Positions 1 to 6,113 of a stretch of 6,120 nucleotides of DNA are shown here, one piece after another. This DNA comes from JBFLVT01 sp036804525. Its GTDB lineage: Bacteria; Bacillota; Desulfotomaculia; Desulfotomaculales; JASEER01. The stretch lies in NCBI GenBank assembly GCA_036804525.1, contig DAIRSE010000056.1:1-6120 (forward strand), in the 5' to 3' direction. The position numbers and the translations under genes are program-made. The notes under the pieces are model-generated. The model did not search any database. It had not been told where the DNA came from and saw only the letters and a list, made by a program, of their open reading frames with translations. Numbering within the stretch: position 1 is the stretch's first letter; the number at the start of each line of letters is the position of its first letter.

Positions 1-11
1 CTTTCCGCCAT
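1..11 (-). CDS. Possible 5' end of a leftward gene, cut by the window edge
   Basis: Only the first codons would be inside the window: ATG GCG GAA (Met-Ala-Glu), with the start codon at 11..9 on the minus strand. The support is a GAAAGGA ribosome binding site at 20-26, placed 8 nt before the ATG, and a promoter-like element further upstream. Two other ATG codons lie between this site and the chosen start. The one in frame at 20..18 touches the ribosome binding site and is therefore unlikely. The product cannot be identified from three codons. Confidence 0.35.
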
Positions 12-40
12 ATCATCCATCCTTTCGTATTGTTTGAGTG

Positions 41-70
41 TATTATCCGGCATTTTACGTGAGACTATGC
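41..70 (-). promoter_or_regulatory. Candidate forespore (sigma-G-like) promoter for the leftward edge gene
   Basis: On the minus strand GCATA (70..66) is followed after exactly 18 nt by GATAATA (47..41). The sigma-G consensus known from Bacillus subtilis is roughly GHATR, 17-18 nt, CATNHTA, so this matches 5 of 5 and 6 of 7 positions. The -10 would also fit sigma-A (GATAAT, 5 of 6), but at 17-18 nt spacing nothing resembles TTGACA. Transcription would start near position 34, giving a short leader that contains the GAAAGGA site. The motif is degenerate, so a chance match is possible. Confidence 0.3.
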
Positions 71-88
71 GCCGGCAGACGGTTAATT

Positions 89-128
89 GCTCCGGCGGCG
101 GCCTGAGATTGCCGCCTGGCGACGGAGC
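89..128. repeat. GC-rich nested inverted repeat in the intergenic gap
   Basis: GCTCCG (89-94) pairs with CGGAGC (123-128), and inside it GGCGGC (97-102) pairs with GCCGCC (111-116) around an 8-nt loop. The two stems are joined by unequal unpaired stretches of 2 and 6 nt. Neither strand has a T-run after it, so it does not look like an intrinsic terminator. It sits between the terminator of the PRC-barrel gene and the promoter candidate of the leftward edge gene. Its role is unknown. Confidence 0.4.
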
Positions 129-133
129 TTCGG

Positions 134-171
134 AATAAAACAAAAGCCCGGTTGTATGCAACCGGAGCCTT
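134..171 (-). terminator. Intrinsic terminator of the PRC-barrel gene
   Basis: Read on the minus strand, CCGGTTG pairs perfectly with CAACCGG around the 4-nt loop CATA (plus-strand stems 148-154 and 159-165), and GCTTTTGTTTTATT follows. With one bulged base the stem can extend by several pairs at its foot. The stem begins about 25 nt after the TAA stop of the PRC-barrel gene. The plus strand has no matching T-run, so the terminator works mainly leftward. Confidence 0.87.
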
Positions 172-190
172 AAAAAGCCTTAAATGCCTG

Positions 191-940
191 TTACTCCTCT
201 TTGGGCGTTTCTTCTTGTTTTGCCTCTTGCTGCTCTTCCTTGTCGTTTTTCTTGCGCAGTTTCGGCAGCGCGACTTTCTGCTTGGTCTTGTCGATCAAGT
301 TTTTAACCTTTTCTTCAATGGCGCCCGGCTGTTTTGCCGCTTCGGCATCCTCGGCCTTAACCTCTTTCTTCGGCAGCTTGGGCAGAGCTTCCTTGGTCTT
401 CTCAAGGACATCTATGAATCTTGCTTCCAAGCCGCCGTCGATTTTTTGGATCCGGTCAAGCGCTTCATCAGCAGTTACGATTACTTCTTTCCCGATGGTG
501 CGCAGGACTTCAGCCGGGATAAAGGACCGGCCCTTGACAGCGCCGCCGATGCCGGACGAAGCCACTTCAAGCCCGGTAATGGCCCCGGTTACGGTGTCGA
601 CAAGATAATCCTGAACCCAACCCAGGACGGTACCGTTTTCGGTGACCACGCGACAGCCGGTGACTGTCGTCTTTTCCTTCCAGAGCTGTACGAGTTCGGG
701 CAGGCTTGAGGCTTTGGCGGCACTGGCGCTCTGGGCGACCGTCAGCGCGTTGGCGCCGACCGAATGCACCTTTACGAAGGGAATGAATTTTTGCTCCTTG
801 AAGAAGCCTTTCTCTTCAACGACAAGGGCCACAACGGCCTTGCTGGCCGGGTTGATGATCAGCGTCTTGACGTTTCCGATCTTCAATCCTTCTTCCAGGC
901 TGATTACCGGCAGGCCAACAAGCTCACGCGCCTTGCGCAC
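191..940 (-). CDS. PRC-barrel domain protein with two domains and a charged repeated tail
   Basis: The 249-residue product looks like two PRC-barrel domains (about residues 3-75 and 92-165) followed by a lysine/glutamate-rich tail (about 176-249). Each domain shows the family's pattern: a short strand ending in G-x-x-V/I, a loop with N-P or D-x-x-x-G, then a hydrophobic strand and an F-I-P motif (FIPF 52-55, FIPA 140-143). PRC-barrel proteins in Firmicutes include the sporulation-associated YlmC/YmxH group and the two-domain YrrD. Their biochemical role is mostly unknown, so I assign none here. There is no signal peptide or membrane segment, which suggests a cytoplasmic protein; the basic tail could bind nucleic acid or membrane, but that is a guess. 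The start is GTG, chosen because AGGAGGG lies 6 nt upstream and the first barrel strand begins at once. The gene is divergent from rplY and is followed by its own terminator. Confidence 0.85.
   Translation of the reverse strand: MRKARELVGLPVISLEEGLKIGNVKTLIINPASKAVVALVVEEKGFFKEQKFIPFVKVHSVGANALTVAQSASAAKASSLPELVQLWKEKTTVTGCRVVTENGTVLGWVQDYLVDTVTGAITGLEVASSGIGGAVKGRSFIPAEVLRTIGKEVIVTADEALDRIQKIDGGLEARFIDVLEKTKEALPKLPKKEVKAEDAEAAKQPGAIEEKVKNLIDKTKQKVALPKLRKKNDKEEQQEAKQEETPKEE
215..412 (-). repeat. Duplicated basic segment within the PRC-barrel tail
   Basis: The tail contains two related segments of about 28 residues: residues 177-204 (coding bases 329-412) and 214-242 (coding bases 215-301). 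They align as KTKE-ALPKLPKK then acidic residues ending in EAAKQ, and KTKQKVALPKLRKK then acidic residues ending in QEAKQ. The core ALPKL-x-KK is identical at 7 of 8 positions. The coding DNA around the core is also partly conserved, which fits an old internal duplication. Confidence 0.6.
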
Positions 941-946
941 ATTGAT

Positions 947-966
947 CCCTCCTAATCCTCCAGGAG
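947..966 (-). promoter_or_regulatory. Ribosome binding site of the PRC-barrel gene, possibly masked by a hairpin
   Basis: AGGAGGG (953..947, minus strand) lies 6 nt before the GTG and decides that start. Just upstream, CTCCT (966..962) can pair with AGGAG (953..949) across an 8-nt loop, plus one wobble pair. If formed, this would cover the ribosome binding site. The loop itself carries a second GGAGG-like stretch, so pairing may simply reflect purine-rich sequence. Confidence 0.5.
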
Positions 967-996
967 ACCGTCTATGGGATTTTATGCCGTTGTCCA

Positions 997-1025
997 GTTT
1001 GATATGACTTCCAGGCGGGCATAAT
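997..1025 (+). promoter_or_regulatory. Candidate rplY/ctc promoter, sigma-B/F-like with an overlapping sigma-A reading
   Basis: GTTTGA (997-1002) and GGGCAT (1017-1022) are separated by 14 nt. This differs by one base in each box from the Bacillus subtilis sigma-B consensus GTTTAA-N12 to 15-GGGTAT, and ctc is a classic sigma-B-dependent gene there. The same bases also partly fit sigma-F and sigma-G. An overlapping sigma-A reading is TTGATA (999-1004), 15 nt, CATAAT (1020-1025), which has good boxes but a short spacer. The leader would be under 20 nt and begin near the ribosome binding site (GGAGGGG, 1033-1039). That a promoter lies here is likely; which sigma factor reads it is open. Confidence 0.45.
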
Positions 1026-1047
1026 TTTAGACGGAGGGGATAAGTTT

Positions 1048-1692
1048 ATGGCTGCGAACTTAGAGGTTACCCCCCGTGACACACGGGGTAAAAGCCAGCT
1101 TTACGCCCTGCGCGAACAGGGCAAGGTCCCGGGTGTTGTCTACGGTAAGTCGGTGGGCAGCCTCCCGGTGGAGATGGACGGCCGTGAAATAGAGGACATC
1201 ATCAGCCGCCACGGGTCTGCGGCCCTGGTGGAGTTGAAGGTAAAAACCGGTTCCAAGCCGAAGAAGTACCATGCTATCATTAAGGAAGTGCAGTACCACC
1301 CTTTTAAACGGCAGATTCAACATATCGACCTGCAGCAGATATCGCTGAAGGAAGAGGTACACACGCACGTTCCCCTGCATTTTGTCGGCGCCGCCCCCGG
1401 CGTAAAACAGGGAGGCGTGCTGGCATATCACCTCCGGCAAATAGAGGTGGCGTGCCTGCCGACGAAAATACCTGAGCATATCGAGGTGGATATCTCCGGC
1501 TTGGATATCGGTGACAGCATACACGTGAGCGAGTTGGCCGTACCGGAAGGTGTCAAGGTACTTACTGAGGGCGGCGCCGTCGTGGTAGCCGTAACGGCTC
1601 CGCGCCGGGAGGCCGAGGCGGTGGCCGAGCCGGCTGCCGAAGCCGCTCCGGGTAAGGCTGCAAACGTGGAGGCCGAAGCCAAGCCGGAATAG
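1048..1692 (+). CDS. rplY: 50S ribosomal protein L25, general stress protein Ctc form
   Basis: The product (214 residues) is the long, two-domain bL25 called Ctc or TL5, which binds 5S rRNA in the large ribosomal subunit. The N-terminal L25 domain (about 1-95) shows the family motif R..G.....LR..G.VPGVVYG (residues 13-33) and ends in HPFKRQIQHIDL. The C-terminal beta domain (about 99-184) shows VPLHFVG, G-x-KQGGVL, IPEHIEVDIS and IGDSIHVSEL. An Ala/Glu-rich tail (187-214) follows, as is usual in Ctc proteins. The ATG start has GGAGGGG 8 nt upstream. The gene ends only 3 nt before pth, so the two should be co-transcribed. In Bacillus subtilis ctc follows glmU and prs; here the upstream neighbour is a divergent PRC-barrel gene instead. 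Confidence 0.96.
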   Translation: MAANLEVTPRDTRGKSQLYALREQGKVPGVVYGKSVGSLPVEMDGREIEDIISRHGSAALVELKVKTGSKPKKYHAIIKEVQYHPFKRQIQHIDLQQISLKEEVHTHVPLHFVGAAPGVKQGGVLAYHLRQIEVACLPTKIPEHIEVDISGLDIGDSIHVSELAVPEGVKVLTEGGAVVVAVTAPRREAEAVAEPAAEAAPGKAANVEAEAKPE

Positions 1693-1695
1693 GCG

Positions 1696-2268
1696 ATGAT
1701 CAAGGCCGTAATCGGACTCGGAAACCCCGGGGACACCTATGCAGCCACCCGCCACAATATGGGCTTTATGGTGGTTGACCAGCTAGCGTGCATATTGAAT
1801 ATCAGGGTTTCCACCAGGCAGTGCTTTTCTTTAACCGGAGAAGCGCGGCGGGGAAACGCCGCCCTGGTGCTGGCTAAGCCGCAGACCTTTATGAACCTTA
1901 GTGGCCGGGCTGCGGCTGCTTTGCTTGACCGCTTCGGCCTGTTCACGTCCGAGATGCTGGTCGTCTGTGACGATATGGACCTGCCCTTCGGCAGGCTGCG
2001 CCTAAAAGCTAAGGGCGGTTCCGGCGGGCACAGGGGAATGCAGTCCATCATTGAAAGCCTTGGGACCGACGAGTTTCCCCGGCTGCGTGTGGGCATCGGC
2101 CGGGGCGAGGATGTTGTTGATTACGTTTTGGGAAGGTTTTCCGAAGAAGAGCAGGCTGTCCTGGCGGAGGTCATCGATGCGGCCGCCCGGGCGGCCCTGG
2201 TGGCCGTTGAGGAAGGGCTGGAGAAAGCGATGAACCAGTTTAACCGCTGGACCCCCGACAAGCGCTAA
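1696..2268 (+). CDS. pth: Peptidyl-tRNA hydrolase
   Basis: This enzyme (190 residues, usual length) cleaves the ester bond of peptidyl-tRNAs dropped from the ribosome and recycles the tRNA in the cytoplasm. In Bacillus subtilis the gene is also called spoVC. Family motifs are clear: GLGNPG (7-12) with Asn10, TRHN with the catalytic base His20, KPQTFMNLSG with Asn67, DDMDLPFG with Asp92, and GGSGGHRGM with His112. By alignment from memory with Escherichia coli Pth these match N10, H20, N68, D93 and H113. The position matching E. coli Asn114 is Arg113 here. The C-terminal helix region (about 141-183) is complete. The gene starts 3 nt after the rplY stop with only a weak GGA 7 nt upstream, so translation is probably coupled to rplY. 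Confidence 0.97.
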   Translation: MIKAVIGLGNPGDTYAATRHNMGFMVVDQLACILNIRVSTRQCFSLTGEARRGNAALVLAKPQTFMNLSGRAAAALLDRFGLFTSEMLVVCDDMDLPFGRLRLKAKGGSGGHRGMQSIIESLGTDEFPRLRVGIGRGEDVVDYVLGRFSEEEQAVLAEVIDAAARAALVAVEEGLEKAMNQFNRWTPDKR

Positions 2269-2453
2269 GCAATAAGCATTAGGCTTTAGGATATAGCAGA
2301 CCTATATTTAGGGATTTGGTGTTAAGCCAAAATCTACGTTTTATCCGAATGCCTAGGAGACCGCAATGTAACTGGACTTTAATAGCCAACTTCTTTTTTG
2401 TAGGAACAACTACATATAAAACACATAAGGTATCACTGTTTAGGGGCGGGTAG
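2269..2453. other. AT-rich pth-mfd gap with weak hairpins and no fin gene
   Basis: This gap is about 38% GC by hand count, well below the genes around it. It contains ATATAG (2291-2296) pairing with CTATAT (2302-2307) around 5 nt, and an outer GGCTT (2282-2286) that can pair with AAGCC (2324-2328). No T-run follows, so this is not a clear terminator. The six Ts at 2394-2399 follow only a 3-bp stem. Near mfd, TATAAA (2415-2420) resembles a -10 box but no -35 box stands out. The mfd ribosome binding site is AGGGG (2442-2446), 7 nt before its ATG. No open frame here resembles fin (yabK), the gene found at this place in Bacillus. Confidence 0.5.
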
Positions 2454-5400
2454 ATGCAAGGATTAACCGATCTCCTGGGGGCGATCCCTGCCCTGCGCCG
2501 TCTTGACGATGCCGTGCGAGCCGGCGTTGACAGGCAGCTGGTTTACGGCGTGGGACCAAGCCACCACGCGCTCGTTTGTGCCGCTCTGAGCAAGGGCCGG
2601 GAGCCTTTGCTGGTGGTTGTGCCGGGAGAAAAAGAAGCCCTGACGGTTGTCGAGGACCTCGGACAATTGTTGCCGGGGAGAGGGGTTTTTCTTTTTTCGC
2701 CCTGGGAATTTATACCGTTTAAGGTTCTTGCTTACAGTAAGCACGTGGCGGCTAACAGGCTACGGGTGCTTGAAGCACTGGCCAGAGGAGGCCGTAATGT
2801 CGTCGTCGTGGCTCCCGTCGATGCCCTGGCCAGGAAGGTAATGCCGGCCCGGGCTCTGAAGGAAGCGATCCTGGAGTTGGCCGTCGGCCAGGAATGGGAC
2901 CTCGATGCCCTGCGCGGAAAAATCGTCGAGCTTGGCTATGAGCACGCAGCCCTGGTGGAGGGCGAAGGGCAGTTCAGCAGCCGCGGGGGTATTATTGACG
3001 TTTTCCCGATGACGATGGATTATCCAGTACGCATCGAGTTTTTCGGAGACGAGATCGACTCTCTGCGCGTCTTCGATCCCGAAACCCAGCGCTCCGAGGC
3101 GCATGTCCGGTCTTTGAGCATTACGCCCGTGCACGAGCTGGTAATGTCTGAGGAAGAATGGGCGAGGGGATACGCGACCCTGTCCGGGGACCTGAAATCC
3201 CAGGTGGCCAGATTGAGAAAGGCGGGCAAGAACGAAGCAGCCGAACGCCTGGAAGAAACGGTCGGGGAGACGCTGGCCCTGATTGAAGCCAGGCGGTATT
3301 TTTATGGTATAGAAGAATACCTTGATTATTTCTATCCCAACGCACCGAGCATCTTCAGCTATTTACCCCCCGGCACCAGGGTCATTATTACTGACCCTGA
3401 ACGCACCAGTGAGACTGCGGCCAGCCTGGAGCGGCAGCGGGTACAGGGTTACGGGGGGCTGTTCGAAAGCGGTCAGGTCCTGCCCCGGCAGTTCAAAGTC
3501 TACCTGTCCTGGGGCGAGGTCAGGGATCAGCTGCGCGGCTTTCCCATTATCTACAGCTCTTTTCTTCCCCAGGTTTCCTATCTTCCGGAGCCCGAGCAGG
3601 CCAGGGAGCTTGTCGTCAAGGGGATTGCCGGTTGGCCGGGCAAGCCGGAGGCCCTGATCGAGGACCTGCGCCTCTGGCGCAAGCGCGGATATGCGGTGGG
3701 GCTCCTCGCCGGGACCCAGGAGCGCGCCCGGAAGCTGGTGCAAACGCTCCGCCGCGGGGGGCTGGAAGCCTTTGTGAACCCGGACCTGGACGCCCTCGTG
3801 CCAGGCAACGTTGCCGTGGCTCCCGGAAAGCTCAACGAGGGTTTTGAAATTCCGGACGCCGGGCTGGTTGTCCTCACCGAGAAAGAGATTTACGGCAAGA
3901 AACTTTACGACCGCAAGCGGCCCTTTAAGCTTAAGAAGAAAAGCCTCGAAGAGCTGGACCTCAAACCGGGCGACTATGTCGTTCACCTCACCCACGGCAT
4001 AGGCCGTTATCTGGGTATCCAGCAGCTCGAAATCGGCGGGATCAGAAGGGAATACCTTCAGCTGGCCTACCAGGGGGATGACAAGCTCTACGTTCCTACC
4101 GACCAGCTGGGGGTTCTGCAGAAGTACGTGGGCGCCGAGGGGGAGGTGCCGCGGCTTTCCAAACTGGGAGGCAGCGACTGGACACGGACGAAACGGCGCG
4201 TGCGCGAGGCCGTGCAGGAGATGGCTCAGGAACTGATAGAGCTGTACGCCGAGCGCCAGTCACTGAAAGGCTATGCCTTTCCGCCGGATACACCGTGGCA
4301 GACCGAGTTTGAAGCTGCCTTCCCTTACCAGGAGACGCCCGACCAGCTGACCGCTATCGCCCAGATCAAAAAGGATATGGAGAAGGACCTGCCCATGGAC
4401 CGGCTGCTTTGCGGCGATGTCGGCTACGGCAAGACCGAGGTGGCCATGCGCGCGGCTTTTAAGGCCGTTTCGGGAGGCAAACAGGTGGCCCTCCTCGTTC
4501 CGACGACGGTCCTCGCCCAGCAGCATTTCAACACCTTCAAGGAGCGCTTTGCGGGGTACCCGGTAACGATCGAGATGCTGAGCAGGTTCAGGTCGCCCCG
4601 GGAGCAAAGGGAGATTGTGGCCGGCCTTGCCCGCGGCGGCATCGACATCGTCATCGGGACGCACCGGCTGGTTCAGGAGGACGTCGTTTTTAAGAACCTC
4701 GGCCTGGTCGTTGTCGATGAGGAACAGCGTTTCGGCGTCATGCAAAAGGAACGCTTGAAGATCCGTTATCCCAATGTCGACGTCCTGACCCTTACGGCCA
4801 CACCCATTCCGCGCACGCTGTACATGTCACTGCTCGGGATCCGCGACACCAGCCTGCTGGAGACACCTCCGCAGGACCGGTTTCCGGTCCAAACGTATGT
4901 TCTGGAGGAGGACCCGGTGATCATCCGCGAGGCCATTAACAGGGAGCTCTCCCGCGGCGGCCAGGTCTACTTTGTGCACAACAGGGTCCACGATCTTGAC
5001 CGCGTCGCTGCCTGGGTGCAACGCCTGGTGCCCGATGCCCGGGTGGCCATGGCGCACGGCCAGATGCGGGAGGACCAGCTCGAACAGGTAATGCTTGACT
5101 TTATCGACGGGAAATTCGATATCCTGGTCTGTACGACGATTATCGAATCAGGGCTGGACATTCCCAACGTCAATACTCTGATCGTCAAGGAGAGCGACCA
5201 GTTCGGGCTGGCACAGCTATACCAGCTGCGCGGGCGGGTCGGCCGTTCGAACAGGTTGGCTTACGCCTACCTGACCTTCCGCCGGGACAAGATCCTGAAC
5301 GAGGCCGCCGAAAAGCGCCTGGCAGCCATCCGCGACTTCACCGATTTCGGCAGCGGCTACAAGCTGGCGAAAAAGGACCTGGAGATCCGGGGGGCGGGCA

Positions 5401-5960
5401 GCCTTTTGGGAACCGAACAGCACGGAAACATCTCGGTCGTCGGTTTTGAAATGTACTGCCGGCTGCTGGAGGAGGCGGTGCGCGAGCTGAAGGGCGAAAA
5501 GCGCGAGGAAGAGGTGGATGCGCTGGTCGAGCTGCCGATCACCGCTTTTCTCCCCGACGAATACGTGGGTGACGAGGAGCAGAAAATCCGTCTCTACCAC
5601 GCCCTGGCGACGGTCAGGCAAAAAGAAGAGGTCGACGAGCTGGCCGAAGAACTGCGCGACCGTTTCGGCGAACATCCCCAGCCGGTGCGCAACCTGCTGG
5701 CGGTGGCGCGCATCCGGGCCGCCGCCCGGCAGCTGCGGATCAAGCACATCACCCGCCAGGGCCTGTTCTACCGCTTCACCTTTGCTCCCACCGCCCGGCT
5801 CGACGGCGACAGGCTGATCGCACTGGCCCAATCGCTCCCCAACAAGCTGCGTTTCAAGGAGGACAACGGCCATTTCGAGATCTGGCTCCGGTCGGCCGGC
5901 CGGGCCGAAGCGCTCGAGAGCACCGATGAGGTAGAAACTTTTCTTACTGCGTTAAACTAA
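2454..5960 (+). CDS. mfd: Transcription-repair coupling factor Mfd
   Basis: Mfd is a cytoplasmic ATP-driven DNA translocase that pushes stalled RNA polymerase off damaged DNA and recruits UvrA for excision repair. The 1168 residues match the family length. Domains in order: a UvrB-like module (about 1-340) whose Walker A site is degenerate (GVGPSHHAL, 32-40, no lysine), as expected since this part does not hydrolyse ATP; a linker domain; the RNA polymerase-interacting domain (about 500-560, GDYVVHLTHGIGRYLG); the RecG-like helicase motor; and the C-terminal domain that hides the UvrA-binding surface (about 1020-1165). Motor motifs are intact: GDVGYGKT (654-661), DEEQ (755-758), TATPIPRTL (781-789), TTIIESGLDIPN (894-905), QLYQLRGRVGR (921-931), then the translocation segment to about 991. 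Codon use looks like its neighbours, with no frameshift. It follows pth on the same strand and may have its own promoter in the AT-rich gap. Confidence 0.98.
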   Translation: MQGLTDLLGAIPALRRLDDAVRAGVDRQLVYGVGPSHHALVCAALSKGREPLLVVVPGEKEALTVVEDLGQLLPGRGVFLFSPWEFIPFKVLAYSKHVAANRLRVLEALARGGRNVVVVAPVDALARKVMPARALKEAILELAVGQEWDLDALRGKIVELGYEHAALVEGEGQFSSRGGIIDVFPMTMDYPVRIEFFGDEIDSLRVFDPETQRSEAHVRSLSITPVHELVMSEEEWARGYATLSGDLKSQVARLRKAGKNEAAERLEETVGETLALIEARRYFYGIEEYLDYFYPNAPSIFSYLPPGTRVIITDPERTSETAASLERQRVQGYGGLFESGQVLPRQFKVYLSWGEVRDQLRGFPIIYSSFLPQVSYLPEPEQARELVVKGIAGWPGKPEALIEDLRLWRKRGYAVGLLAGTQERARKLVQTLRRGGLEAFVNPDLDALVPGNVAVAPGKLNEGFEIPDAGLVVLTEKEIYGKKLYDRKRPFKLKKKSLEELDLKPGDYVVHLTHGIGRYLGIQQLEIGGIRREYLQLAYQGDDKLYVPTDQLGVLQKYVGAEGEVPRLSKLGGSDWTRTKRRVREAVQEMAQELIELYAERQSLKGYAFPPDTPWQTEFEAAFPYQETPDQLTAIAQIKKDMEKDLPMDRLLCGDVGYGKTEVAMRAAFKAVSGGKQVALLVPTTVLAQQHFNTFKERFAGYPVTIEMLSRFRSPREQREIVAGLARGGIDIVIGTHRLVQEDVVFKNLGLVVVDEEQRFGVMQKERLKIRYPNVDVLTLTATPIPRTLYMSLLGIRDTSLLETPPQDRFPVQTYVLEEDPVIIREAINRELSRGGQVYFVHNRVHDLDRVAAWVQRLVPDARVAMAHGQMREDQLEQVMLDFIDGKFDILVCTTIIESGLDIPNVNTLIVKESDQFGLAQLYQLRGRVGRSNRLAYAYLTFRRDKILNEAAEKRLAAIRDFTDFGSGYKLAKKDLEIRGAGSLLGTEQHGNISVVGFEMYCRLLEEAVRELKGEKREEEVDALVELPITAFLPDEYVGDEEQKIRLYHALATVRQKEEVDELAEELRDRFGEHPQPVRNLLAVARIRAAARQLRIKHITRQGLFYRFTFAPTARLDGDRLIALAQSLPNKLRFKEDNGHFEIWLRSAGRAEALESTDEVETFLTALN

Positions 5961-6007
5961 ACAAAAGACACAGGGACCAAAGCCGCCTTCCGCGCCTTAT
6001 GCCTGCC

Positions 6008-6048
6008 GGAAAAACAGAAGTTTTTTCCTCTTATTCCTTTGGAAAAAA
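6008..6048. other. Mutually exclusive AT-rich hairpins after mfd
   Basis: Three segments compete for pairing: GGAAAAA (6008-6014), TTTTTTCC (6021-6028) and GGAAAAAA (6041-6048). The middle one can pair with the first (7 bp, 7-nt loop) or with the third (8 bp, 12-nt loop). A small TTCC-TTT-GGAA hairpin lies in the second loop. The stems are mostly A-T and no good T-run follows them, so I cannot call a standard terminator for mfd. A weak TTCCG/CGGAA stem (5988-5992 with 6007-6011), followed 9 nt later by six Ts, is the nearest thing to one. Confidence 0.35.
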
Positions 6049-6050
6049 AT

Positions 6051-6080
6051 GAATAAACAAAAATGGCCGGATGTATACTA
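6051..6080 (+). promoter_or_regulatory. Candidate forespore (sigma-G-like) promoter for the gene beyond the right edge
   Basis: GAATA (6051-6055) and TATACTA (6074-6080) are separated by exactly 18 nt, matching the Bacillus subtilis sigma-G pattern (GHATR, 17-18 nt, CATNHTA) at 5 of 5 and 6 of 7 positions. As a sigma-A site the -10 would be good (TATACT) but the -35 box would match almost nowhere. Transcription would start near 6087, ahead of the ribosome binding site at the edge. In Bacillus subtilis the gene after mfd is spoVT, which is transcribed by sigma-G, so position and motif agree. Confidence 0.45.
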
Positions 6081-6113
6081 ATCACAGGAAGAACGCGTAA
6101 TCCTATGTAGAAA

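Noticed and set aside
152..709. A long plus-strand open frame with a Leu/Phe-rich start resembling a membrane segment
   Set aside because: It lies antisense to the PRC-barrel gene. The hydrophobic stretch is what the complement of its Lys/Glu-rich tail encodes, and it begins inside the terminator hairpin without a ribosome binding site.
962..970. A 9-base word (AGGAGACCG) repeated at 2355-2363, both copies intergenic
   Set aside because: Two copies of a 9-mer resembling a ribosome binding site are expected by chance, and the flanking bases do not match.
1060..1755. A 231-residue minus-strand open frame opposite rplY
   Set aside because: It is antisense to a clearly conserved ribosomal protein gene, has no family motifs and no ribosome binding site, and is a by-product of high GC content.
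2291..2328. Hairpins after pth considered as an intrinsic terminator
   Set aside because: The stems are A-T-rich or short and no T-run follows, so they are described only as structure in the gap.
2547..2573. Degenerate Walker A in the Mfd N-terminus considered as a damaged gene
   Set aside because: Loss of the ATP site in the UvrB-like module is normal for Mfd; the motor's own ATP site is intact.
5217..5873. A 218-residue minus-strand open frame opposite the end of mfd
   Set aside because: It is antisense to conserved Mfd motifs and has no recognisable domain. Similar shadows occur all along mfd.
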